NCBI GenBank assembly: GCA_029582155.1 | Contig: CM055899.1 | Coordinates: 77,316,574-77,380,573 of the forward strand | Direction of reading: 5' to 3' | Length of the DNA: 64,000 nucleotides | Source: Panopea generosa | Taxonomy: Eukaryota; Mollusca; Bivalvia; Adapedonta; Hiatellidae | Part shown: one piece after another, positions 50,901-62,900 of the stretch | How the letters are laid out: each line of letters opens with the position of its first letter | Position numbering within the stretch: position 1 is the first letter of the stretch | Notes under the pieces: generated by a model | Told to the model about the DNA's origin: nothing | The model's database searches: none | Seen by the model: the letters and a program-made list of their open reading frames with translations, nothing else | Position numbers and translations under genes: made by a program

Positions 50901-53900
50901 CATCACTTGTTTGTTAACGTTACTTCAACCAGAAACAGTATTGCCAAATAATATAGAGCATTACAGCTTGGGATATCTATAACACGGTTCTGCGTATAAC
51001 TGGACTCGAGTGTACTACACTTACTTCTGTTTACGGGCGGCACTGTCTTTTTTTAATTGTGCTTCCCGCTTTAGCTCCGCTGAATATTGCTGTGCCTTCC
51101 TCAACTCTGCCTGCAGGTGAACAATATTCTTTTAAATATACAATGTTGATAATAGCATCAGACCTGCACATTTTAACAAGAGGTCCAAGAGAGCCTGAGG
51201 GCCCTCTTACTGGCTCATAGTGGCCATAGCACTTTCACCATATTTACCCTCTTTGGGGGGTCGTCTTGATAACTTATGGATAAATACCCATAGTGAACAA
51301 AAAGTTAATTGTTATGAAAAGGAATTACCATATCTCTGCAAGTCACTGATCTTTCCTGAGATCCCCTAGAAGGTTAACCAGTACCAGGAAAACCATATCT
51401 CTGCAAGTCACTGATCTTTCCTGGGATCCCCTAGAAGGTTAACCAGTACCAGACACACCATATCTCTGCAAGTCACTGATCGTTCCTGGGATCACCTGGA
51501 AGGTTAACCAGTACCAGACACACCATATCTCTGCAAGTCACTGATCTTTCCTGGGATCCCCTGGAAGGTTAACCAGTACCAGACACACCATATCTTTGCA
51601 AGTCACTGATCTTTCCTGGGATCCCCTAGAAGGTTAACCAGTACCAGACACACCATATCTCTGCAAGTCACTGATCTTTCCTGGGATCCCCCATAAGGTT
51701 AACCAGTACTAGACACACCATATCTCTGCAAGTCACTGATTACATATTCAGAGGTGGGAGACTCATAACAGAGTTCATAACCAATAGTGACAGAGGCTGC
51801 GACTGGGTGGGGACTCAAACCCCCTAGATAGACAGTCAGGCGCATTACTGAGCTAGCTTTGTGTTTACTGGCTTTTTTTTTATTTCAATGCAAATTTCAG
51901 ACACATTATGTTATATATGGCAGATCAACGTTTTATGCTAAAGTCTTTGATGAATATATACTGTGTATTCCGAGATGCCACACTTTCTGACAATACTGAA
52001 CAGATGATAATGTTGCCGTACTTACCATGTGTGCTTTGGATACATTCCCAGACTTATTTTCTAATGCTTTTGCTTTACTTTGTGCTTCTTTTGCTCTTAA
52101 TTCTGCAGATTTTGAATCTTCTAAAGATTTTTTTGCGTCACTTTCCGCTCTTGATTTAAAACGGTTCGAGGAATATTTGTAGAGTTTTGGTTTATATAAA
52201 CATGACGCCAATTTTCTAGTCCTAACTTTTTTCCCTTGAATATACACTCTCATTCTTGGGTCCATGTATAATATAGCTACATATGATCGGAAGGAACGCC
52301 GTTCTAACATTAATCTGAAATTTGATAAAAATATACTTTGTAATTATTCTACATCAAAATGGTTAATGTTTTAGATTAAATTCATGTAAAAGTTGAAACA
52401 AAAATTTAACATAACTTTTCAATGAAATATTGGATATTTCTGAGAATATCCTTAAAAAGCATGTGATAGCTGGTCCCAAATCAAGATATTTCAAAGATTA
52501 TCCTTGAAAAGCATGTGATAGCTGGTCCCAAATCAAGATATTTCAAGGATTATCCTTGAAAAGCATGTGATAGCTAGTCCCAAATCAAGATATTTCCAAG
52601 AATATCCTTGAAAAGCATGTGATAGCTGGTCCCAAATCAAGATATTTCCAAGAATATCCTTGAAAAGCATGTGCTAGCTGGTCCCAAATCAAGATATTTC
52701 AAGGATTATCCTTGAAAAGCATGTGATAGCTGGTCCCAAAGCAAGATATTTCCAAGAATATCCTTGAAAAGCATTTGATAGCTGGTCCCAAATCAAGATA
52801 TTTCCAAGAAAATCCTTGAAAAGCATATGATAGCTGGTCCCAAATCAAGATATTTCCAAGAATATCCTTGAAAAGCATGTGATAGCTGGTCCCAAATCAA
52901 GATATTTCCATGAAAATCCTTGAAAAGCATGTGTTAGTTGGTCACAAATCAAGATATTTCAAGAATTATCCTTGAAAAGCATGTGCTAGCTGGTCCCAAA
53001 TCAAGTTATTTCAAGGATTATCCTTGAAAAGCATGTGATAGCTGGTCACAAATCAAGATATTTCAAGAATATCCTTGAAAAGCATGTGATAGCTGGTCCC
53101 AAATCAAGATATTTCCATGAAAATCCTTGAAAAGCATATGATAGCTGGTCCTAAATCAAGATATTTCAAGGATTATCCTTGAAAAGCATGTGATAGCTGG
53201 TCCCAAATCAAGATATTTCCACGAATATCCTTGAAAAGCATGTGATAGCTGGTCCCAAATCAAGATATTTCCAAGAAAATCCTTGAAAAGCATGTGTTAG
53301 TTGGTCACAAATCAAGATATTTCAAGAATTATCCTTGAAAAGCATGTGTTAGCTGGTCACAAATCAAGATATTTCAAGAATTATCCTTGAAAAGCATGTG
53401 ATAGCTGGTACCAATATAGATATTTCAAGGATTATCCTTGAAAAGCATGTGATAGCTGGTTCTCATGAATTCAAAACATTATACATGTACGTGATGAAAT
53501 CAGAGATTGTTTTACTTTATAAATCAAGGTCTTACAACTTAAACAAATCACACTTGAAGTATGATATACACAAGTATACACAACAATGATATATACAAGT
53601 ATACACAACAATGATATACACAAGTATACACAACAATGATATACACAAGTATACAAAACAAATTCATTAATCATAATGACCGAAACAAAATCATGATATT
53701 GATGTTATTCATCCAATGTGATTTGGTTTTTGCCATTTTTAATGATACTTTGTAGTATTAAAATAAAACACTTTTGTTTTTATTTAAAAAAACAAACTTT
53801 GTGCTGAATTGTTTAAGATCAGTGATAATGTATTAACAATGTGTAATGAGTTTGGCCTTATTTATAAGTAATTTATCTGTAAAATATCATCAAATTATTT

Positions 53901-56900
53901 CAAAGAGAAATTATTTTATTGAATAGAAACTCAAACAAATACCTGGTTTCCTTTTTTATAAATAAGCAATTTACATTGAAAAACTATCAGGATATGAAAC
54001 TCAAAATATTGAGCAGACGCCATTTTTTCCATCTGTTTTTAGCAACAGTGACTCACCCATCATCTGAATCAAAGTCAGATTCTGGATTATTCAGCATGAT
54101 GTCGAGCGGGTTTGACAAAACATCCAATTCTGGATCTCCATTATCCAGTAGCTTCATATTGTACACTATCACCAGGGTCCCAGAATCTCCCTCAATACGA
54201 TCAAATTGTGCGAAGAAGTCCTCATCCGTCTTGAATGGAGAGTGTCGCAATATTACATCCATCTCCAGGGCATACTGTAGGAATATACAATATATAAAGT
54301 CAAACAGATTGCTTTTCTCTCAATGTAATATAGTATCAAGTTAATGTCCTGTCATAAAATTATCCTCTTAATGCTGTCCGAGCATTTAGCAGGGAAGCTA
54401 CAAATCTTTTTAAAGAAATAGATATGACACTGCACAATATTTAATCTGCAATCTTTTTCATGCAAAGCAGGTGCTCAACCAGTAGACCAGGAGTTCCATA
54501 ATGTGTATTTCTTTAAGATAATACTGTGAGCTAAATATTTGTTATTCAAAACAAAACAGCAAGCAATACAAATTATGCATCTTTACTTTATGTGTATCAT
54601 TTCACTTAATGTCAACAGTAAAGACATATATTTCTTATCAACTTTTTCAAAAAAATTCATTCCAACGTAATTAATATGAAAGATATCAAGCATACCCAGT
54701 TTGTTCCAATTCATTTCTGTTAAATTGTGTTGCAGGTTCTCATACTCTTCTTAAAATTTATTGTGGGTGACAGAACGGCTACCTGAGTCATTAACACATC
54801 TGGCTGCCTGCCAATCCAGGGAACGTGAAATAAAACCATGTCCGGCCACAGTCTCTTTGTTTATTTGAATATTTAGTGTCATTTCATGCATTTGAGTGCA
54901 AACAGACAATCATTTAACCTAACCACTATTTCCTGGGATCGTGGAAGGTCACACTCATCTCCACAAGTAATTAATAACTTTCCCACTTGACTCAGAAGTC
55001 GCAGACACATAACAATGAGACGCAATCTCACTTGTCAATCATCATTAAAACTGTGACCTGGTGGGGATTTGATCTCACAAACCCTGGATTTATAGTCAGA
55101 CACCCTACAGACTGAGCCAACCAGGCCGGCCCAAAGACTCTCAATGTTTGCCCATGAGCTTTCTTCTACTCCAGGAATTCTCACCTCTGGATGTGATGTG
55201 GGGAAACAGGCATTGGTATGCAGAGGTAAAGTGTGTCTAGTTATGGTTAACAGATCCCAAGAACAATTAGGTGAGCTGGTCGCTGTTATAAACTGAAACA
55301 CTGTTTAAAGAAGGCACATAAACCCATACGAGCATATCATCCTATAAGTAAGGACAGAATTAAATGTCTTATTTTTTCCTTCTTAAAAATAGCACTACCC
55401 AAAACATTTTATTGCTCTTTTCCATAAATTTCTATTATATTTTTGTTTTAGAATTTCACTTTGTTTCGGAAAATAAAAATGTACCTACATCTGAAATCCT
55501 TGCCCAGTAAATTGTAAAAATGGACAATAATATATGTTTTGACTTTTGGCCTGAAGCCAGTTTTTATTGGCAGTTATCTTACCTTTTCCTGTCCATGGTC
55601 GCTGTCATCCAGCGGCGTTTGCGTGCCAGCCTTGAACGCCGGCAAAGGCACTATCACCTGCAATACAGACAATAATTGATAGGAGTCATAGTTACTTATT
55701 AACACTCCTAATATAGTAAACTCAATCTTTTCTTTAATAAAATTAAAATGCACTGCATCAGACAATTTATTGTTGAGTTGAGACCCTTGTGGTCATATTT
55801 ACCTTTTTTCATAGTAGAATTAGAATATGTCCTTTATGTACTTTTCTCCCAGCAAGTATATATATTTTCTTCTACTAAAATTGTACTGCAATTTTTTCTG
55901 ACAGTTAACTGTTCTTTATTTTTATTATAAATTGGGTAAGAATATCACTCAGAATGCAAATATTTCAGATTGTGATGAAAATGTAAATGACCATAAACCC
56001 AATCCATTCCACTAGAACAGTGAAAATATATACTGTGAAATCATTAATTTTTGTTGGGTACTATTTTCCGTGGATTTTCGTGGGGAGCCAAGACAACGAA
56101 ATCAAATACCCACGAACTTAGTTTACTCTATGTAATGCTGTCAACATATAAATTACCTCTGTTTTCATATGCCTACGCGCATCACATTGTGGTAAATAAT
56201 CCATCCATTTTTTATATATTTTATTTTGTCATATTGCATCAATATTTACACTGATAATTTTGTAAACAGTTTAAGAAGTTTTTAATACTCATATCATCTT
56301 TAGTACTATGTTCATCCACTCATAGATGTGTGTTTGTAGCGAGATGTGTTTACCCTGCTGCATGTGTATTTCAATCAAATGCCAGAGGTGCTAAAAATAG
56401 ACCGTCACCTTGGAGCTAAATGCTATTGAGTTGAAACATTTTGAAACAATCTGACGTATAGACCTACAGTAAACTTTGTAAAAAAAAAGTGTAAAACATT
56501 GTAAAGGGATAGTGTTTTTATTTTATTCTATTGTTTCTCTTTATGATCAAATATGGTGATAAATTTTTAATGAATAAAACAAAGACGTAGCACATTGATT
56601 GACTTTTTATTATCACAGTCAAGTGATGTGGCACATACTATTGTTTTTGACAGCAGGCCTGCCTTCTGAAACCTTTTCTGGATTAGATCTCGTACTTCTC
56701 CTTTCTTCTCCTCTTGTTTGCATAACAATTATTTCAAAATCAATTGTATATTAGGGTACTAATTGGCATACATCAACTCTTTTTGGCACAGCGGGATGCA
56801 ATAACACGGAACGGTGTTTTACAGAAGAGGTTAATAACTGGAACACACTATGCGATGTCAAAAGTGTAAACTTATTTTATCTTTAATTTTTTTGTAAATT

Positions 56901-59900
56901 GGGTTTCAACGAATTTAAGTCCCCACAAATATGTCTTTGAAGTGGAAACCATGAAATTTAATACCCACAAAAATAAATGATTTCACAGTACTTAAATAAA
57001 AAATAATGGGAATTATGCTATTTCGAACATAGTTTGTACATGGCAGTCAGTTTTATTGTTGCAGATAGACTTCCACAAGTTACTTGCAAATTTTTCCACA
57101 TATTTTTTTTACCTCATCTATTTGTTCATCTTCATGAAATGTTCGTGAGAGAAACAAGCAGCTCTGGGTTCCATTCTTCTTCGTGAAAACTATGAGATCA
57201 TTACCAATTCTCATGGAGCCACTGGAAAAATACAAGTTGATGAAGTTAAGAAAACAACAACAAATAAATAATTAGAGAATAGAGCTGTTATATCAATTAT
57301 TAGATATTGAATTGGTTGAGTAGATAAATATTCATAACTATTAAAACTTTGTTTTGGGTCAATTACATCATTATTTTTTTCAGCGAATAAAAATGAACTA
57401 CAGAGCTTTTTTCAAGGAAATTGGGAAGAGTCCCAAACTTTCAAGAATGGGAAAAACAGTGCAATTAAACTAAAAGGGATGTCGGTATTTTTTAAACAGT
57501 TTTAGCAAACTGGAATATGTAACGTAACACTGTTAAGAGCATGTTCTACTCATTAATTATCATATATTACAATACCATTTCATATCCAGTGTGTTTGTAT
57601 CCCCTAATCATTTATATCAAAAAATCAATTGGGAAAATATACATATTTTAACTGGGAAGTAGCCAAGTTTCGACATCTGTTTTATAAGGCAAAAAGCCCT
57701 GAACTTCCTGTAAACCATTTTATTGTTTTGTAGTTATCAATAAACAATATGTGACTTCAACATTACACCAGTACCTTCTAATCTAATTCAAGTTATGAGA
57801 AACCTTCATCAGAAAAAGATAACAAGAGTTGTAAGATGATACCAAAGCTCGCCGATGGGATAAGACTCACCACCCATGCAAAGATTGAGATTGGAAGCTA
57901 ACATCAAAACTTAAATGCAACTTAACGCAAAAGTTTAACCTGGGTGTCTGCAGATGAAAAATTTAGTCCAAAAGGGCCATAACTTTGCCAAAATGCAACC
58001 CCTAGTTATGGTTCTTGTCTCTGTGTGTTTCATCAATGATGGTGAACACAGGTGAAGTTTCATTCATATCCAATGAGTGGTTGCATAGATATCTTACATG
58101 ATAAAAAACTTTAACCTGAAAAATTAAGTCCAAAAAGGGCCATAACTCTGCTTAAATACAATCCAGAGTTATGGTTCTTGTCTCTGTGTGTTCCATCAAT
58201 GATGGTGAACACACATGTGATGTTTCATTCATATCCAATGGGTGGTTGCATAGATATCTTACATGTACCTAGATATCTTAAACTTAAACGCAACTAAACG
58301 TAAAAATTTAACCTGGGTGTCCAGGTCCAAAAAGGGCCATAACTCTGCCAAAATTCAATCGAGTGTTATGGTTCTTGTCTCTGTGTGTTCAACCTGGTGT
58401 CATCACCGATGACGCCGGGGTCATGGCAATAGCTCTCCTTGGACATTCATCCCGGCGAGCTTAAAAGTCATGGAAACCTAAAGTTTCACATTTTTTACTA
58501 CTGTTCAAACAAAAGTTCCATATTGAAAATCATTGAAAAAATAAGAGTTGGAATTTCTGACATCACTGAACGCAAACCTGAACTGACGGGATATGTAAAA
58601 TTCGGTTTCAGTGCATCATAACTGATGGTTCAAGAGAAGAAGTGTGGAAAAGCTTCTTCGTTCTATCACCGAAAAGGGCCATAATTCTGTTGAAAACCAT
58701 CAAACAAAAAAGCAAAAGAAGAAAGTACTTATCGTTCCCAGTAAGTTTCTTTAAAATGGGAGTGTTGGTTCACGAGATGAAGCACAAACAAAACAGTTAA
58801 TGCCAAAAATTCAAAGGGCCGTAACTCAGCCAAATATCATTGAATTGATCTTTACGTTATTAAACAACAATGTGCAAAATGCAAAGGGCAATAATTCAGC
58901 AAAAAAATCATCAAACTGGAATGCAAATGAAATATATGCACAACTGGACCTCACAGTGATCAGTTCCAGCAAGTTTTTACTACATGCCTATACAGATTTC
59001 GGAGGAGTTTCCCGAACAAGAAATAGTGGGACAGATTAATCACCTGATGGAAAGCACAAAAACAGTATGTCTCTGAAGAGAGTGGAGACAGAAGTCCTAG
59101 TACTATCATACTTGTTTACTTCAATTGCTAGAAGTTTTTAACTGAGTTTACATGTAAACAGAAGTTAATGTATGAATACTTACGATTTGAGACCATTTCC
59201 ATACATGCCAATTAGGTGATCATCCAAGTTACGTTTGGACGATCTACCAAATGTAATAATGTCTGCAGTTTCACCTGAAATCATGATAATTATAATTTAT
59301 AAACAAATTGTTTTACAATTCTTTTACATTTATGTATTTAATACAAGTAACTTAGACTCTACACTATATATATGTTTTACAACATTATATGTTGGCAGGA
59401 ATAAATATTTCATGTAAACTCAGGGTCCCCTGTGACTGAGTGGTCTAAGGTACTGTCTCGATGTCACTGAACCGCTCCCCTGAATCCAAGTCAAGCAAAG
59501 TTAAAAATATATGTGTGATTCAGTTTGCCAGTTACTTTTGAAGGGACGGTTGTCAGGGCCCTCATTTCAATTTATGGAAAATTGAACCAGGGTCCTCTGA
59601 GGGGGGAATTTCCGCATCAATTTCACGGGAAAGGGAAATTCTTTCTTGTAAAATTCTGATGGTAACTATAACAAATGTTAAAAAAACGCTTTATGTCAGT
59701 ATATGCTTTAGTGCTTTAGACAGTACATCTATCATTGCACCTCCATTGTCACAACTGATGTATTAAGTTTAAAATAAAATAATAAAAATTAACTGTCTCA
59801 GTAGGAAATATTCAGCATAATTAAGTGGGTGTGGGGAAGAGAGAGTCTGACAGTGGATTGTAGATATAATCAACAAGCTTGTTAAATCTGGAAATCATCA

Positions 59901-62900
59901 ATATTACATTATGGTTGGAAAATTAAATAGTGCCCAGTGTTTTCTCCAGAGCGCATTTCTTCCGTTTTTGACGCAATTAAATCTCATTTGACGCAATCAA
60001 GTTTGTTCAGTGCGTCTACCATGACCCAACTTTAAAAATACAGAAATTCAAATTACGCATATTTGTTTCAGCAAGCTGGTTTAAGAGTTATTTTTACAAT
60101 GCTAACGGTTTTGACAGATCACTTGGTCTGATTCAGGGAAACCACCGGTCACAAGGGTTTACTAAGTGACATAAACGCTTCAAATGTTATTAACGTTATA
60201 TTGATGCAATCGTATAGACGATTATGATCACATACATAATTTTCTGCGAAGCAATATTGTAGACTGAAGACATCTGTGAAATCAAATGTATGCTGCAACA
60301 ATAGCACTGATATATACCCAGTATTAGGTTGTTTATATATAAAAATGAAATGTGGAAATCGTGAAACTTTTCATAAAAGTTGTTTATAATGTACGGCTGA
60401 AACTTTATCTCAAAAACTTTGTATTTTGTTTTCTATAAGGTATCGTAAAGCACATGCGCGACAATTTAATACCAATTTAAACATCAGCCAGTATCGGTAT
60501 TCCCGGCGCCGTTTATGTTTCTTTAACGAACGTTTAAAAGGTTCTGGAAAAAAGAAAATAAACTTTTAGAAAATTGTTTTCATTTTGAAAAATGATTATA
60601 TAATTTCAGAAATTTAATTATTTTTTGTTAAGCTACCATCAGAATGTTTTTATATTAAGGTAACATGACTCTAAAATGAGTCTATGAACAAGATTTGGGA
60701 AAGAAGAAAAAAACAACAACAAAGTTTTGTTTTCCAAAGAGTATAATGCTTAGAAATGCTAAACATGTAGCTCAGCTATATTATAAAATATTGAAATAAT
60801 TTTAGTGTTTTTCATTAAAAATAGTTAGGGCCATGGTGATCAAGCTGGGGCCATGACATCTGAAAAGTTCATGGCCCTGTGGCCATGATCATAAAACAAC
60901 TAGTTCTAGTTGTTGTAACTTGTTGCCAGAAGTGAAAAATTTGTTTGAAGATAAATTGTTTTGAAGTTGTTAACTTCAGTTGCAGCTTTGATTGAGAAAT
61001 TTGTGTAAAACAGGAAGTAAAACTGCTTTAGTCCATGATGTATTTTTTACATCCATTTATTCAAGTTGATTAAGTTTAAAACTAGTCAACTGATGACCCC
61101 CAGATTTTGAAAATGACCCCCGTATTTTTAGTCAGCGGGTCATCAATGACCCCCAAAAAATTGGAGCTGGAGAAAACACTGAGTGCCAGATCCATATATG
61201 ATAGAATTTGAAATTTAAACGCCTAATTCCTTCAGTTAGATATTTCCGTACTATTTCTATATTCAAGGACAGGACTTATAAGAGTATTATGTGGGTATTA
61301 TGTTGATATAAGTATATTCCAATCTGAGGTTTTAATGTTTTGATCAAAACAGAGGCTCTGCTGCCATTCGTTTACTCAAGACTCATCCTTGCTCTTGTAT
61401 ACAACTAAGTTTTTTTTACTAAACAAGTGTTTGTAACTATCGGCTTCTGTAGTGCATAAGCTTCATCTTGACTGTCGGTTAAAATTGTCTAGTAAACTGG
61501 CAGATAACTTTATTTGGTAGGTTAGAAGAGAAAACATATCTGAGATCTCCGCCCTTCTAGATACAATCAGGGTTAAAGTCAGAATTCTGATCACTTACTT
61601 GGTTCCATACCCTCTCCATCATCAAGGAAACACAGCATGTAACCCCCACGAAGAGAGGCATCAAATACTAAAATATAGAATTATGCATAAGTCAGTGCTC
61701 CAGATAAGCACTTTTACGGGGAATTTAAGCAATGAATCATTGCAATTTAAAGTAAGTGGTAAAATCAGCATTAAATACTGACAGTGGAAGTGTTGAAATT
61801 ATTATGTATGGGACTAGACGTCAGTTAGCAAAGATTAACATCTCAAGTGCAAATGTTGGTGGATGTGAAGTAAAGTGTGTTGATCATGTGAGAGATCTTG
61901 GAGTATATATGGAAAATAGTCTAAATTTTACCCTTCATATTAGAAAGAAATGTCAGAATTCACATGCTCAGCTTTGAAATCTGAAAAGTATTCGCTTACA
62001 CAAAAATCAACAGAAATCTTAGTGCATGGACTTATTCATTCACACATTGATTTCTGCAATGGACTTTTCACTAATATACCTGCATATCAGACTGAGACTT
62101 CAAAAAATTAAAAATCGTGCAGCCAGGGTTGTCACAGGTGCTCTGTATGACCAACCTAGTAGTGAAATTCTAAAGTCTCTCCACTGACTGCCTGTAAGGG
62201 AAAGAATCATGTAAAAAAAATACTGGTTCTTGTCTTTCAGATTGTGCAGGGAACAGCTCCAACTTATTTGAAAGATTTGTTCAATCATGTATAGGGAAAA
62301 TACAGATTAAGCTCATCTGATGAAATTAACTTTATAGTGCCAAGAACAAGAATGAAAATGGCAGACAGATCATTCACTGTAGTTGGCCCAAAGTGGTGGA
62401 ACAGACTTTCAAAAGATCTCAAATGTGTAACCAGTGAAAGTATATTGAGGTAAAAACTGAAAACTCATTTGTTTTATATATTTTATAACTAAATGATATG
62501 ACTGTGAAGTTTTTATGTGCATATTATTGTCGGACTGTATATAATTTTATGCAATCGTGTGAAGCCCAATAGAGTATTGTGCTTACGATACATTTTTGCG
62601 CTATACAAATGTATTTGTATTGGTTTACTTAAATAGCAATTTAATTATAAATAACAATGCTCCAGATAAGCTTTTCTTCAAATGAATATTTTACCCCTTA
62701 AATTAGTATGCAATGCTTATTTTCAAAATGTTAAGGGTAAAAATGAAAATTCTTATCAAATTGCCATTTAAAACAAACTAATCGACACTGAAATTGAGAA
62801 TAACCAATGATTATTTTACCCCTTAATTTAAATTTCAATGCATTATTTAGAAATTTCAATGCTTACATACCCCCAAATAATGCTTATCTAGAGCACCGAA

